Assembly: GCA_051453625.1 (NCBI GenBank)
Contig: JBOZIK010000001.1
Span: forward strand, 108,814,000 to 108,877,999
Source of the DNA: Welwitschia mirabilis
Taxonomy: Eukaryota; Gnetophyta; Gnetopsida; Welwitschiales
Length of the DNA: 64,000 nucleotides
Reading direction: 5' to 3'
Under the pieces are notes generated by a model that worked only from the letters and a program-made list of their open reading frames with translations, was not told the DNA's origin and made no database searches. Positions 46,000 to 57,399 of the stretch are shown one piece after another (position 1 is the stretch's first letter; the number at the start of each line of letters is the position of its first letter). Both the position numbers and the translations under genes were made by a program.

Positions 46000-47249
46000 T
46001 AAAGGATTTAAAACCCTGAGGGGATGAATAGGATTTTAAAAAAATAAATAACCTTAAAAGCTATCTTCATAAGTACTGAATACTAACATATATTTATGCA
46101 TATGAAATACAAGAAATAATTTAAAAGAAAAATAACTAAAAGCACAAAATACCAATGGAGATAGACACATGATTTATAGTAATTCAAGAAACCCCATAAC
46201 CACTCTGGGTGATTAGCTTCTAGTTAAGCCTAATCTAGATCTTCATTAATCATTTTTTAGGTATTATAGGTTTACATGTAACCTTTTACAATTATAATTT
46301 TTAAAGGCTCAGTCTTAATCTTTAGAGAGAATACTATTTGGTGACTACAATGTGCCATAATGCACATGTTCTACCAAATCTAAAGTACAATAATGATATT
46401 GCTACACTACTTAAAATGACAACACAATCCATGTATGTATAATAAAAAATGATTGACCAAGTACTAATGATTATAAAAGATGTTTATTCATTTTTAGTCA
46501 AATAGATGATGTGCTAAAAAGTGATGCAATTATTTTGCTAACTAATAAATAAATAGGAGAAACATTTTAGGATTTTACAAGTGAAATAGATTCTCCAATG
46601 GATAAAAATAGGAGTTCAAATGTCTAGAAAAATCCTATTTCCATCATGATTAGTTGACACCTCAAAATGTTTGGTTGACCCCATTAAGTGCCGTCACTGA
46701 AGTTGGTTACTCTTATCTTCTTCCCATTGATCCAAATTTCTTATGACTCCATGTCTAGTTAACCCCTCAGGGATCCAGTTAACCACATCTCTGGTTAACT
46801 GCATTTTGGTCTAGTTGACCCCATGTCCAGAAAAATGCAAATAATATTTATGGCCCAGGTCCAGTTAACCCCTCAAAAGTCTAGGCGACTTCTTAATGAA
46901 AAAGGATGGAAACATTTCACTCTAGGTATAGTCAACCCCTCTAGAATCTAGTCGATCCTTTGTTGTTCATATGTGACAAATTTATCACTCACATCCTATC
47001 GATCCCTTAGGAATCTAGTCAACCCCTTAGTAATATTTTTGATACTTTATGATACAGGTTTAGTTGAACATTTAGGAATCTAGTTGATCCCTTTGACCAT
47101 ATGAAACTTGTCAGGTTCAGATAAGGTTTATGATAAAAGATTTCAGCTTTTGACCTGCAAGGATTGATATTTTTTGTAAAGAATACAACACGTTTTGCTA
47201 AAACGAAAAATGTTAGTTTGATATCAACTTGGAAAATTATAACTCAATA
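46000..47249 (-). mobile_element. Copia LTR-b (shared middle LTR)
   Basis: 1250 bp. It has a PBS on its low side (acting as 5' LTR of the left element) and a purine tract on its high side (acting as 3' LTR of the right element), which is the signature of a tandem LTR array. About 14 AGTYGACCCC/AGTTAACCCC motifs lie between 46649 and 47095. Confidence 0.88.
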
Positions 47250-47320
47250 ATCTCCCCCTTTGACATTAATGACAAACTATACTTAGTTGAAAATATTAAT
47301 TTAAAATACTCCCCCTTAGA
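47250..47320 (-). other. Polypurine tracts next to LTR-b
   Basis: Minus strand AAAGGGGGAGAT (47261-47250), the classical copia tract, directly before the LTR start, plus CTAAGGGGGAGTA at 47321-47309. Confidence 0.85.
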
Positions 47321-47819
47321 TTATGTCCATTAGATTTACAAAAGAGTATTAATCATGTATATCGAATTAGACATTTATAAAGGGTTTTCAACAAGAGCAA
47401 TAAATATAACAATTTGTAGTATAGTTTATAAGACATGTAATATCCATTAATATATATAACAAAATCATAGTTCAAAAGATATTAAATATTCATTAATAGA
47501 TGTAGCAATATGATGGTTTATGGTATATGAAATATGCATTAAATAGTCAAGATAAAATGATATTAAATGCATTTCTATTACTTAGCTTTAGGCAGTACAA
47601 CAGAAAAGGTACTCATAAGAGTAATTACAACTGAGATAGACTAATAAGTACTACTAAAGAAAACTAATAATATCTGATACCAAATGATAATGAATAAAAA
47701 TACAACTAACTATTTCTCCCTCTTTTTACATTAATGATAAAGTAAAAAAATAGACAATAAATAAGCACAAATGAAAAATAAAAAATAAGATAGGAGATCA
47801 ATCAGATTATTATTCCTCT

Positions 47820-48590
47820 TCTTCCTCCTTAGATTTTTCTTTAGAATCTATGTCTTCTTATTCCTCTTCTTTTTTGGCTGACTTTTGAGTAGAGCTACTG
47901 GCTTCCTAAAAAGTATCCACTACCTCATACTTTGTTGTGTTTAGAGCCTCTTTCATATGCCTAGTATGAGAATCTAACCTCTTCAAGTATGAAAGATTCT
48001 CTTCAGGAGAGGCTTATTTAGAAGAAGGAGACTCAGAAGATTTCTTAGATCTAGCAAAAATATGCATTCGAGGTAGGGTTTTATGCCTAATGTCTAATAT
48101 AGGAGTCAAAGTTTCTAACTTTGGATGCAACTGGAGTCTAAAATGACGACAAATATTATCAATTAAAACTAAGGAAGGAAGAGTCCTAGTCTTGTGATAC
48201 TTCAACTGAGAGACCATGTTTTTGAGCATAATGGCAAGAGCATTAATAGAATGCCCTATCAAATACAAAAAATAAGCTCTATAGTTGGAGGTCTCATCAC
48301 GATAACCCACCAAAGGTAAAAACTTATAAGTAAAACCTAAATGCAAAAACTAGTACTTTAAGATAAGGTAGGAGGTGAAGAGGGTGGTTTTTACCAAGGA
48401 AACTTACCATAGATCTTTCTAGTAACCTCTGCCTTATCCTCTAGGAAGATTTGTGAGGGAGGTAATGAGATCTATAGTAACCCTAATCTTTTTCTCCAAA
48501 ACAAGGGTTGTTAGGGTAGAAGAGTTAGCATAAAAAGAGGCATTACAATAAAACATGTGAGTGAGGAAAGGGTAAGCTAACCTTGAGAAA
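47820..48590 (-). pseudogene. Sirevirus-type 3' ORF remnant, right element
   Basis: Open piece 48346-48014 carries LGFTYKFLPLVGYRDETSNY, IMLKNMVSQLKYHKTR and HFRLQLHPKLETL, then a basic stretch HIFARSKKSSESPSS. Closely related to the two copies at 38840-40620, and sits at the same place relative to the purine tracts and LTR. Upstream coding sequence is lost at the 100-N gap. No function can be assigned. Confidence 0.55.
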
Positions 48591-48690
48591 NNNNNNNNNN
48601 NNNNNNNNNNNNNNNNNNNNNNNNNNNNNNNNNNNNNNNNNNNNNNNNNNNNNNNNNNNNNNNNNNNNNNNNNNNNNNNNNNNNNNNNNN
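48591..48690. other. Assembly gap, 100 N
   Basis: Placeholder gap next to a dinucleotide repeat. Confidence 0.98.

Positions 48691-48763
<73 letters not shown>
48691..48763. repeat. (TG)36 microsatellite
   Basis: Uninterrupted TG repeat running out of the gap; Cys-Val and Thr-His frames through it are artefacts. Confidence 0.99.
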
Positions 48764-48765
<2 letters not shown>

Positions 48766-49711
48766 CCGATTATTAATTGCATTTCTGCATGATGTTATAC
48801 TATTAATATTATCCCTCCCATTGGTTGATACTAAGATGAGGAAGAGATTTAAGGGATCTCTTTACATGCTTAGTTAATGGGTTTACCAATGGTTATATAT
48901 CCTTCCATCCCATTAGTATAAATTAATATGAGAGAGAGAGAGTCGAGGGACCTCTTAACATGCTTAGCTTTTATATGTCTAATCGATAATTTTGGCCAAG
49001 TGACTAGAGGATTCACTATATACACATTTGGGTACCCATATATGATTTATATTAATACATATGTGCATTGTCATTTTTCATGCATTAGAATTCCTTATTA
49101 GGGATGAATGTTGTGACCTCAAGAGTTTGTGACTGATTGTCTTCTATATTTTTAGACATAGCTATGATGATTACATATATACATTGGTGTGTGATATCTT
49201 TTGGTATTATTTCATTTCAGTGTGTCATCATTCTCTTCTTTTAACTGAGTTGAATATTGTGTCCTTGCATTAGTTTATACATAATTTTTACCCATATGCC
49301 ATTGACACGAACTACCTTGATCTATCATACTCTCATGTGTATCGGTGGAGATGGGAATGATGTCCAAGATAGAACTACGTGTAATCTGAACTCCTCTGGA
49401 TAAGGATACATAGGCATGGTTGCTTGGCTATTGATTCATCCAACCATTCGATTGTAACTTACACACTCCTTTGGTGTGTTTCTAAATGAGATTTCTAAAT
49501 AATCATAAGATGGGATGTGGTGTTAGTAAGGTGAGCTATCCTCATATAATTTTCCAGAGATGTATCATGTGGATAACTGAGAGCTAAGTATCTTAGTTAA
49601 AAACTAATTAATCCCCTGTAATGATTAATGATGTCATGTAAGTTTATTAAATATTAGAAAAAATTATGTTTTTTGTGCTTCTTAAGTCTATCCTAAGACG
49701 GGGTTGTAATA
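48764..49711 (+). mobile_element. LTR-like fragment inserted into the right copia element
   Basis: About 0.95 kb unrelated to copia, lying between the 3' ORF (48590) and the truncated gag region (resuming at 49712). It ends GGGGTTGTAATA at 49711; many plant gypsy LTRs end GGGGxxxTAACA, so this may be a degraded LTR end. It replaces the entire pol of the right element. Contains more CG and fewer stop-like transitions than its surroundings, suggesting it is younger. No ORF recognised. Confidence 0.45.
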
Positions 49712-49714
49712 CTT

Positions 49715-51220
49715 TCTAGCATTGCAAAATAATTTATAATGTCTTGACTTACCACAAAATGACATGTAATTTTTGACTCATAATTATTTTGCCATGTTAT
49801 CCAATTTGATTGATTTCATGTTCTTTAGGAGACAAATCCAATACCTTTCTTATCATGAACTGGTCTTCATATCGCAAGCATCTATTCTAACTTAGTCAAA
49901 CTAAGTGAAAATTTTATCTACAAAATGAGATAGGATTTTTACCTCTTACGTAAGTTTGCATTTTTTAGTTTAGACCATTCTGTACTTTGTCTCCAACTTC
50001 TCCTTTTCCTCAATTAGAATCTTTACTATCTTGTTTAGATCATTGATATGTTTTATCAATTTTTTACATTTTGAGTAAAGCTCTTGGTAGTTGTCTTTAA
50101 GCTTATTTTGATATTTTTTAATAAGATCTAGATCATCTGGTTCTGATGAGTAAGACATGAACTTTATGAAAGGGACCATTACCATAAAAGAAAGTCTTCG
50201 GTCTCCATTTGATTCTTGGCTTGAGCTACTACCATCTTCTTCATTCACACTATCCCATGTGGCAATGAAGGATGATGTCTTTGATTCCCTTTGATTTCTT
50301 TTGTTGTTTGAACATTCATTTACAACATGTTCATAATCCTTACAAGCATAACATTGGATCTCTTTCCTTTTTTTTGATATCTTCTGAATTTGGAATGATC
50401 AATTTTTGATCCTCTGCTTGATTTACCTTCTTTCTTTCTTCTATGCAAGAACTTTTTAAATCTCCTTACCAAAAGAGCAATTTCATCTTCATCAAGGTCT
50501 TCATCTAATATTTTAGATCTACATTCTTTTTACACACTTTTCAAAGCAAGAATTTTCTTTTTATCTTTAGTAAATTTCAACTTATAGGTTTAAATATTAC
50601 TTTGAAGTTCCTCAAGTACCATTTGATTGATGTTCTTACTTTTTTTAATGGCTATGACCTTTGACTCAAAGCATTTTGGAAGAGATATTAAAGCTTTTTG
50701 AACAACATTCCCTTCATCTATTCTTTCACTTAGACTTGCCATAAAATTTACAATGTTTGTCAGTCTAGCAAAAAACTCTTGTAGAATCTTCTTTTCATCC
50801 ATTGAATATCTTCAAACTTGGAAATGAATATCTATAGCTTTGCCTGCTTAACAGTATATGTTCCTTCATGTGCTATTTTAAGAATATTCTAAGCTTCTTT
50901 GGCATGTTCATAGTTCACGATCCTTTTAAATTCATCTACACATACTATACAAAAAATAGCATTAAGGGCATGGGCATTAAAGGTATCCTTAGCTTTATCC
51001 ATAAGATCCATGGATCTTTAGATTTTTCTACCACTATGCTGTTTCCATTAATATTAGTCTTGGATAGAGTGGACATGATGTATCCATTGTAGATTAACTT
51101 TTCTATGTCTACATCTAAGAATCTAAGAAATATTCTCATACAGGCCTTCCAGTAGGCATAGTTTATCCATTAAACATGCTTGGGCTTCCAGTAGAGAAGC
51201 CATCTAAAGGATCACTCATG
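49715..51220 (-). pseudogene. Ty1/copia gag remnant, right element
   Basis: Starts MSDPLDGFSTGSPSMFNG at 51220. Open pieces: 51139-50945 (MRIFLRFLDVD, YNGYIMSTLSKTN), 50802-50590 (UBN2-type, with SLSERIDEGNVVQKALISLP and LEELQ) and 50248-49970 (acidic, then Lys/Glu-rich coiled-coil-like). The zinc knuckle at about 50354-50310 is complete: CYACKDYEHVVNEC (CX2CX4HX4C). Homologous along its length to the left-element gag (45933-44460). It stops at 49712, where foreign sequence begins. Frameshifts separate the open pieces. Confidence 0.85.
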
Positions 51221-51271
51221 TTGAGGGTTTAAGATTCTAGACCTATTAAGATCTATCAATGACTCTACCTA

Positions 51272-51283
51272 GCTCTGATACCA
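51272..51283 (-). other. Copia primer binding site, right element
   Basis: Minus strand TGGTATCAGAGC, a perfect 12-base match to the initiator-Met tRNA PBS, two bases from LTR-c. Confidence 0.92.
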
Positions 51284-51285
51284 AA

Positions 51286-52520
51286 TAAAGGATACAGAAC
51301 CCTAAAGGAAGGGATGAATAGAACTTAAAAAATTAAACAAAATTAAAGGCTATCTTCACAAGTATTAAAAAATGAAAGATATTTGTGCATATGAAATATA
51401 AAAATTAATCTAAAAGAAAGATAACTGAAAGCACAAAATAGCAATGAAGATAGACACATAATTTATAGTGATTCAGAAAATCCCTACTCCACTCTTAGTG
51501 ATCAGCTTCTATTCAAGCCTCATTTAGATCTTCATTAATCACTTTTTAGGTTTTCTGGGTTCACCTGTAACCTCTTACAATTGGACTTTTTAGAGGATCA
51601 ATTTCAACTTTTAGAGATAATGCTATTTGATGATAATGATGTGCTATAATTCATAGGTTCTAATATATCTTGAAGTGCAACAATGATGGTATTACACTAC
51701 TTGAATAATATCACAATCCACATATGTACATGAAAACTGATTGACCAAGTACTAATGATTATAAAAGATGTTTATTCATTTTTAGTTAAATAGATGATGT
51801 GCTAAAAAGTGATGCAATTATTTTGCTAACTAATAAATAAATAGGATAAACATTTTAGGATTTTACAAGTGAAATAGATTCTCCAATGGATAAAAATGAA
51901 AGACAAAATGGTGAGAAAAATTCTATTTCCTTCATGACCAATCAATTCCTCAAAATTTCCAATCGACCCCATTAGGTGCCATCACTAGAGTCAATCACCT
52001 CTATTATCTTTTGATTGATCCAAGTTTCTTATGTCTCCATGTCCAATTGACCTCATGTTTAGTTGATCACATTTTGGTCTATTTGGCACCATGTATAGAA
52101 AAATGTAGAACAACATTTTTAGCCTAGGTTTGGTTGTTCCCTTTGGTATCTAGTTGATCCCTTAATTAGAAAAGATAAAAACATTTTACTATAAGTCTAA
52201 TCGACTCCTCGATAATTTGATTAACACCTTGATAATCAGATGTGAGAAATTTATTACACAAGTCTAGTTGACCACTTAAGAATCTAGTTGACCCCTAAGT
52301 AATCTGTTTTTGACACTTTTTAGTAAATGTTCAGTTGACCTATTAGGAATTCAGTTAACCACTATAAGGGATTGAAACTTACTAGGTTCAGGTAATGTTT
52401 GTAACAAATTTTTATAGCTTCTAACTTGTAAGGATTAATATTTTTTGTAAGAAATACATAATATTTTGCTATAGGAAAAAATGTTAGTTTGACATTAACT
52501 TGAAAAATTATAACTCAACA
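51286..52520 (-). mobile_element. Copia LTR-c (outer 5' LTR)
   Basis: 1235 bp. Minus strand starts TGTTGAGTTATAA at 52520 with canonical TG; outer flank is the target duplication ATAAC (52521-52525). Confidence 0.9.
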
Positions 52521-52525
52521 ATAAC
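52521..52525. other. Target-site duplication ATAAC, right
   Basis: Pairs with 37061-37065. Confidence 0.8.
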
Positions 52526-53450
52526 CTCATCCACCATAGACATAAGGGTAATGTCTCCAAGTTACCTAGCCTTTGTAGTAATAATATTATAAACATTAAA
52601 AAAAGTATCTACCAAGATCTATCAAATAATGATTTAGGTTATGTAAATATGAGTAAAAGGAGAATTAGTGAAAAATCTTAAAGTAATAATATGCCTTAGC
52701 TAATACTAAGAATAACAAGTATGAGATCCATTTATAACTTGATATCAAAGTGATGTAGTAAGAAAAGAACATATAAAAATGTATCATAAAAAAGTAAATG
52801 CATACAATCCTTGAAAAGTACTCATGCTAATCCATAAAGCATCATGCTAGCTTAAAATCTAATCCATTTCCAATGAGAAGATTAGAAAGAATAGATGAAT
52901 AAATCTCTAATAATCTTTTGTACAATATGACAAATTCCATATTACTTTAAGTGAAGTAAAGTAGAATATTTATAGTTCTAAATGAAGGTTTTCAATTAGG
53001 CTTTATAAGGCCTAATAAAATCATTCTTTGTAATTTCCAAAGTGTATGGATTGTCCTTTAGTCATGGAACTAATTTAAGTGGTTTTTCTTATAAAATATT
53101 ATTTTTTAATCATCTACTTTTAAAAATGTTTGAAATAATTTCTTACATTAAAAAAGCTTAGTAATTTAAGTATGAATCTATTTTATGCTTAGTAACTAGT
53201 TCCACCACTTTTAGAACTAGCACCACTATTAAGAATACTCAATACACCTCCATATTCTACCAAAATACTCTAGATGACATAAATTCCATACAAAACAATA
53301 GTGTTAAGATAGATTATTAGTAAAACTAGATTTTCATAGTCTTAAGTATAGAGAAAAGAATAAAATAAATATGATGATAGATTAAGAATTCTAACAAAAC
53401 CTAGATTCCTTAATGTGAGTGTCAATGTTTGCATGTTATCATCCATATAA
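52526..53450 (-). mobile_element. Gypsy element L, LTR-like part separated by the copia block
   Basis: Resembles about 55850-56350 (for example ATCATGCTAGCTTA...AGATTAGAAAGAATA against ATTATGCTAGCTA...AGCTTAGAAAGAATA) and contains a minus-strand CTATAAATATTCTAC TATA-like site near 52973-52959. In paralogous element R the corresponding sequence continues directly into the leader, so here it is inferred to be the LTR end of element L, pushed 15.5 kb away by the copia insertion. Confidence 0.5.
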
Positions 53451-53559
53451 CTAGTTCTTAATCTTAAAGTTATGAGGAAGTCTAAATATAGTAGTTTCCT
53501 TAATAATGTATTTTGATTTAGATGGTTTCTTTAATGTCTTTTAATTTTTAGAGCTCTTA

Positions 53560-53930
53560 GAAATGGTCCCTAAGTAATTCCAAGATTTGTTAATCTTAAG
53601 ATCTAAAAATATTCCTCTACATATTATTTTTATAATTACTTATGTTGAGAGAAAAGGCCTTTATAAAATAAAGAGATAATTTAGCCTTATTCAAAATTAT
53701 ATTGGAACACTTAAGAAGTTGGTCTTTAAATCTCTCTAACATTTGAGAAAATATTTCATGATCTTGCTATTGGAAGTTCATGATTTCTCTTCTTAGGGAA
53801 TTTGTTTTATAACTTAATAAAACAATTATAATAAAATCTTACTTAAGGTTACTTCAAGTGGTAATGGAAATGGGTTAAAAAATGTATAATAAAAAATTCA
53901 TCTTTTTCTTAAAAGAAAAAGGGAATAGAG
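53560..53930 (-). pseudogene. Gypsy gag capsid core, element R
   Basis: Minus strand: LYIF, stop, PISITT, stop at the expected Trp, then LLSYKTNSLRREIMNF, MLERFKDQLLKCSN, LSLYFIKAFSLNISNYKNNM. Same capsid layout as 35435-35060 (EIMNF, ERFKD, LLKC, YF/FF xx F are shared). The LRREI motif is well kept. Stops fall at Trp/Gln sites. The reading is lost beyond about 53560. Confidence 0.75.
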
Positions 53931-56600
53931 TTAACCTAAGGGCACCTCAAATCTTTAGATTATGAAGCATAATTAAAATAATACATTCAAACCTCTTAAG
54001 GTACAGATAAGGATCTTTAGACTATAAATTATGAAAGTGAGGTAAAATTTAAATTAATTAAGGTTTAGAGTCTATTTTATAAGCATTGAATGTTAAAGAA
54101 TATAAGATAGTATTCCTAAGTATTGTAATTGAATATTGTCTTTAAGAATTCTCCTATCTTATTTTGTGTTGAAATTACTTCTAGGAAAATTAAACTAAGA
54201 ATGTAAATAATATTATTATTTCATGATGTCTCTATTTCTTGAATGACTTCTAAGATAGGATATACCTTATTGTTTCATTTTAAAATTCATGTTAATCTTA
54301 GATTAATTTCATTGTAATTTCTCATCTGATATGCATTATTAAAACATGCACTTTTTTGCAATTTAGGTGTACTAAGTTATAGTAAAACTTTAAAAAGGTA
54401 TGAAATGGATTTTGATAAGATATTAAAATAAAAAGATAGAGAATGCTTGTAGTACTAGTATTAAAGAATAAGGCAACACTAGCTAAGTTAGGAAAAATGA
54501 CTTGAAAAAATGATAACAGATACTAATCAAGCATGATGTAAAAATGGGGCATTAGGCGAAAATAAAAACATGAAAGGTAAATTACATAGTAGGTTAGAGA
54601 ATGAAAATCATAAATTTAATGCAATTATAAAAAATAATAAAAATAAAAATTACAACTCCTAGAAATTCAAAAATAATAATGCAAGAATGACATAACGATG
54701 CAAGAAACTAAATATAATGTAGGAATGAAAATTTAGAATGTAAAATGCTAATGAAAAATAGAAAAAGAAACCTATAAATTTTTTTTAATATTTTTATCCT
54801 TGATGTCTTCAAAACTTATGAAAGAGGTATAAAGATGAAGAGGAAACAAATAAGAGTAAAAATAGCAAAAATTCTTCTCTTCAATAACCTTGTAAAAACT
54901 AATGAGCCCTACATGGAAAAATTGATATAGAAATTTTAATAAAAAGGGATATACTAATAAAGTATAGTAAAGGAAATACATGAATGCTAAAAACAAATAA
55001 AAAGGTACTAAAAATGAAAAATCATAATTAAAAATTTGTAACAACAAAAAAAAAAGAAAGAAAGAAAGAAATTGCTAGAGTGTAATTATAGAAATGTAAA
55101 GGACACCAAAAGAAGATTAGTATAACTAAAGTAAATTATAGAAAATTAAATTGTAAAAATGCAAACAAGAAAAATAAAAATAACACTAGAAATGAACTAG
55201 TATAAAATGAAAGCATAAAAAATGACTAGTTTAAATTTCACTAGAAAAGAACTAGTACCATTCACTACAAAGAAAAATAAAAAAAGTCACTAAAAATGAC
55301 TAATATGATGAAAAATAAAAGAAAAAGAGAAAGAAAGAGTTAGAGTAAAAATGAAAATATTTATGCATGCCCCACCATAGATAATATGCCATTTTCCCTA
55401 GTAGTAACATTAAAAAGTTATTTTGGATTAGTGTTCTCTATGCTTGATATCTTTATAAATAATATGAATTCAAACGATCATCCTAGAATACCAATCCTAG
55501 AAAAGAAAAATCCACATTTTATTAATAGATAACTAAGAATTTTATTTATAGTATAGTCCTAGTGTTATTATTTCTAAGAGATAAATGCAATAATATAAGA
55601 GTAAAAGTATTCATAGAATTAGTTTTCATAACTAACAAAATGATTCTACATTTAAAAGTAAGGTTGTATTATTAACAGGTATATAGAACTATGAATGAGA
55701 CATAATATTAAGAATTAACATAAACATAATAATAGTAGAAAGGATTCAAATAATAATAGAGTTGTACTATAATGATATCAAAAAAGTCAACTCCAGCATT
55801 TGTTCAAGATTAAGCATCTTGAAATAATTTCATTCAACATATAAGTGTTGGTACTCCTAGTTATCTTAACTCTCATGGCCCACTTTAGAAGAATGAAAAG
55901 TAGAATATCAATTTTAAATAACATTAAATGATAAAAAACTATGAACTAAAATTAGCACAAAGAGAATCACTTATAAATATGTAAAAATATTAACATAATC
56001 AAATCTATATGAAGCATTATAGGCATGAAAAGTCATACACACTAAAAATTACAAAACATATTGCATACACACCAAAAATTAAAAAACCATATTGCATATA
56101 AATTTAACACTTTTTTCCATGAATAGGGTAAAAATCACATCAAAGAAAACTCAAAATAAATCATTATCTATTATGCTAGCTATATAGGCTAGCTTATTTC
56201 TAAAGGAAAAGCTTAGAAAGAATACATGGTGAATGCTCATCACGAAAGTTATAAAAATATCTAAAATGTTAAAAACCTTAAAAGTAAAGGCAACATGAAT
56301 TTTTATAAATCAGAAATTAGGGTTAGAAATAGAGTTTCATAAATTTGCATAAAAGTTAGTCTTTTTACATTAGGCTAATGACCACTTTAATGTACTCAAC
56401 GTCTTATCATAATCCTAAACATATGAATTAATCTTATAATTGCTGGTACTACTAGTGGGTCCTATTGGTGTTATCGACTTTATAGTAAGGTAGCATTTCA
56501 TCCTCTAGTAAATGATCCTTTATCTTATTAGAAACCTATAAAAGTAAAGGGTAAAGGAAAAATATAAGAAGATTATCAATTTAATAACATATAACAAGAA
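53931..56600 (-). other. Leader and LTR region of gypsy element R
   Basis: Parallels 35435-37065 plus 52526-53450: an A/G-rich stretch (55020-55340, plus strand), TATAGTATAGTCCYAGTGTYATT at 55555-55577 matching 36855-36876, then LTR-like sequence to about 56600. No gene beyond gag. The minus-strand frame 55047-54772 (Phe/Leu/Tyr-rich) comes from the A-rich strand and is not considered real. LTR ends not located. Confidence 0.5.
56038..56098 (+). repeat. Two tandem 30-bp units
   Basis: CACACYAAAAATTA...CATATTGCATA repeated at 56038 and 56068. Confidence 0.85.
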
Positions 56601-57247
56601 AAATGCATAAAAATGAAAAAAACTAGAAATTTACTATGCTAAATTAGCCTTAATTACTTGACATAAATGTTACTTTCTACATGTTATCATATTTAATTTA
56701 GTAATCTTTATATTATTTGCATGATTTGTGAATGCATTTAATTTATGATTGAATTTTATTTAACTTTTCATCTATAAAATTATCAAAATTAATGGTAATG
56801 TAGTAGTCTTTCCTAAATTTTCATTCATAATTCATTCTTATATTTATTCCTCTAACATTTTATAGGATTTAGGTTATTGAAATATTAGTAAATGTTATCT
56901 TTCATGCTATTTTAATTTTTTCCTTTATTTCATTATAACATGTGATATTTCCATTACTTATATCTTCATTACATTTAGAATTTGCAATGAATAACTTAGG
57001 GTTTGTATGATAGATTACCTTATAAGTTGTTATTCTTGATTGTTGAGAAGATTTATATAAATTACGTTAAGTATTCCTTTAATAAGTTTTAGAACTCTCT
57101 TTCTATTCAAAACTACCTTTAAAACCTTTAATAGTTCTTGTAAAATTTAAAGTACCTTTGTAGTACCTACATGAGAATAAAAATTAGGAATGTTTATACT
57201 ATAATATTTGCCCTACCTTCTTATTTAAAATTTATATCATACATTGA

Positions 57248-57327
57248 NNNNNNNNNNNNNNNNNNNNNNNNNNNNNNNNNNNNNNNNNNNNNNNNNNNNN
57301 NNNNNNNNNNNNNNNNNNNNNNNNNNN
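57248..57327. other. Assembly gap, 80 N
   Basis: Sized gap next to a TA repeat. Confidence 0.98.
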
Positions 57328-57345
57328 TATACATAACGATCTATA

Positions 57346-57352
<7 letters not shown>

Positions 57353-57392
<40 letters not shown>
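57353..57392. repeat. (TA)n microsatellite
   Basis: About 40 bp of alternating TA; the Ile-Tyr frame across it is an artefact. Confidence 0.95.

Positions 57393-57399
<7 letters not shown>

Larger units (their letters stand above)
37066..52520 (-). mobile_element. Tandem Ty1/copia (Sirevirus-like) block: LTR-int-LTR-int-LTR
   Basis: Three co-oriented LTRs of about 1.25 kb enclose two internal regions on the minus strand. The block has a single pair of 5-bp flanks (ATAAC), so it behaves as one insertion enlarged by recombination between LTRs. Features that point to the Sirevirus branch of copia: initiator-Met PBS two bases from the LTR, several purine tracts before the 3' LTR, and an additional ORF between RNase H and the 3' LTR. 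The left internal region (38333-45999) keeps gag to RNase H; the right one (47250-51285) has gag and the 3' ORF but no pol. Confidence 0.85.

Noticed and set aside
48543-48877. Thr-His and Cys-Val repeat ORFs
   Set aside because: Translation of the TG microsatellite and gap.
54772-55047. 91-residue Phe/Tyr/Leu-rich minus-strand ORF
   Set aside because: Comes from the A-rich leader of gypsy element R; the equivalent region of element L has no such frame.
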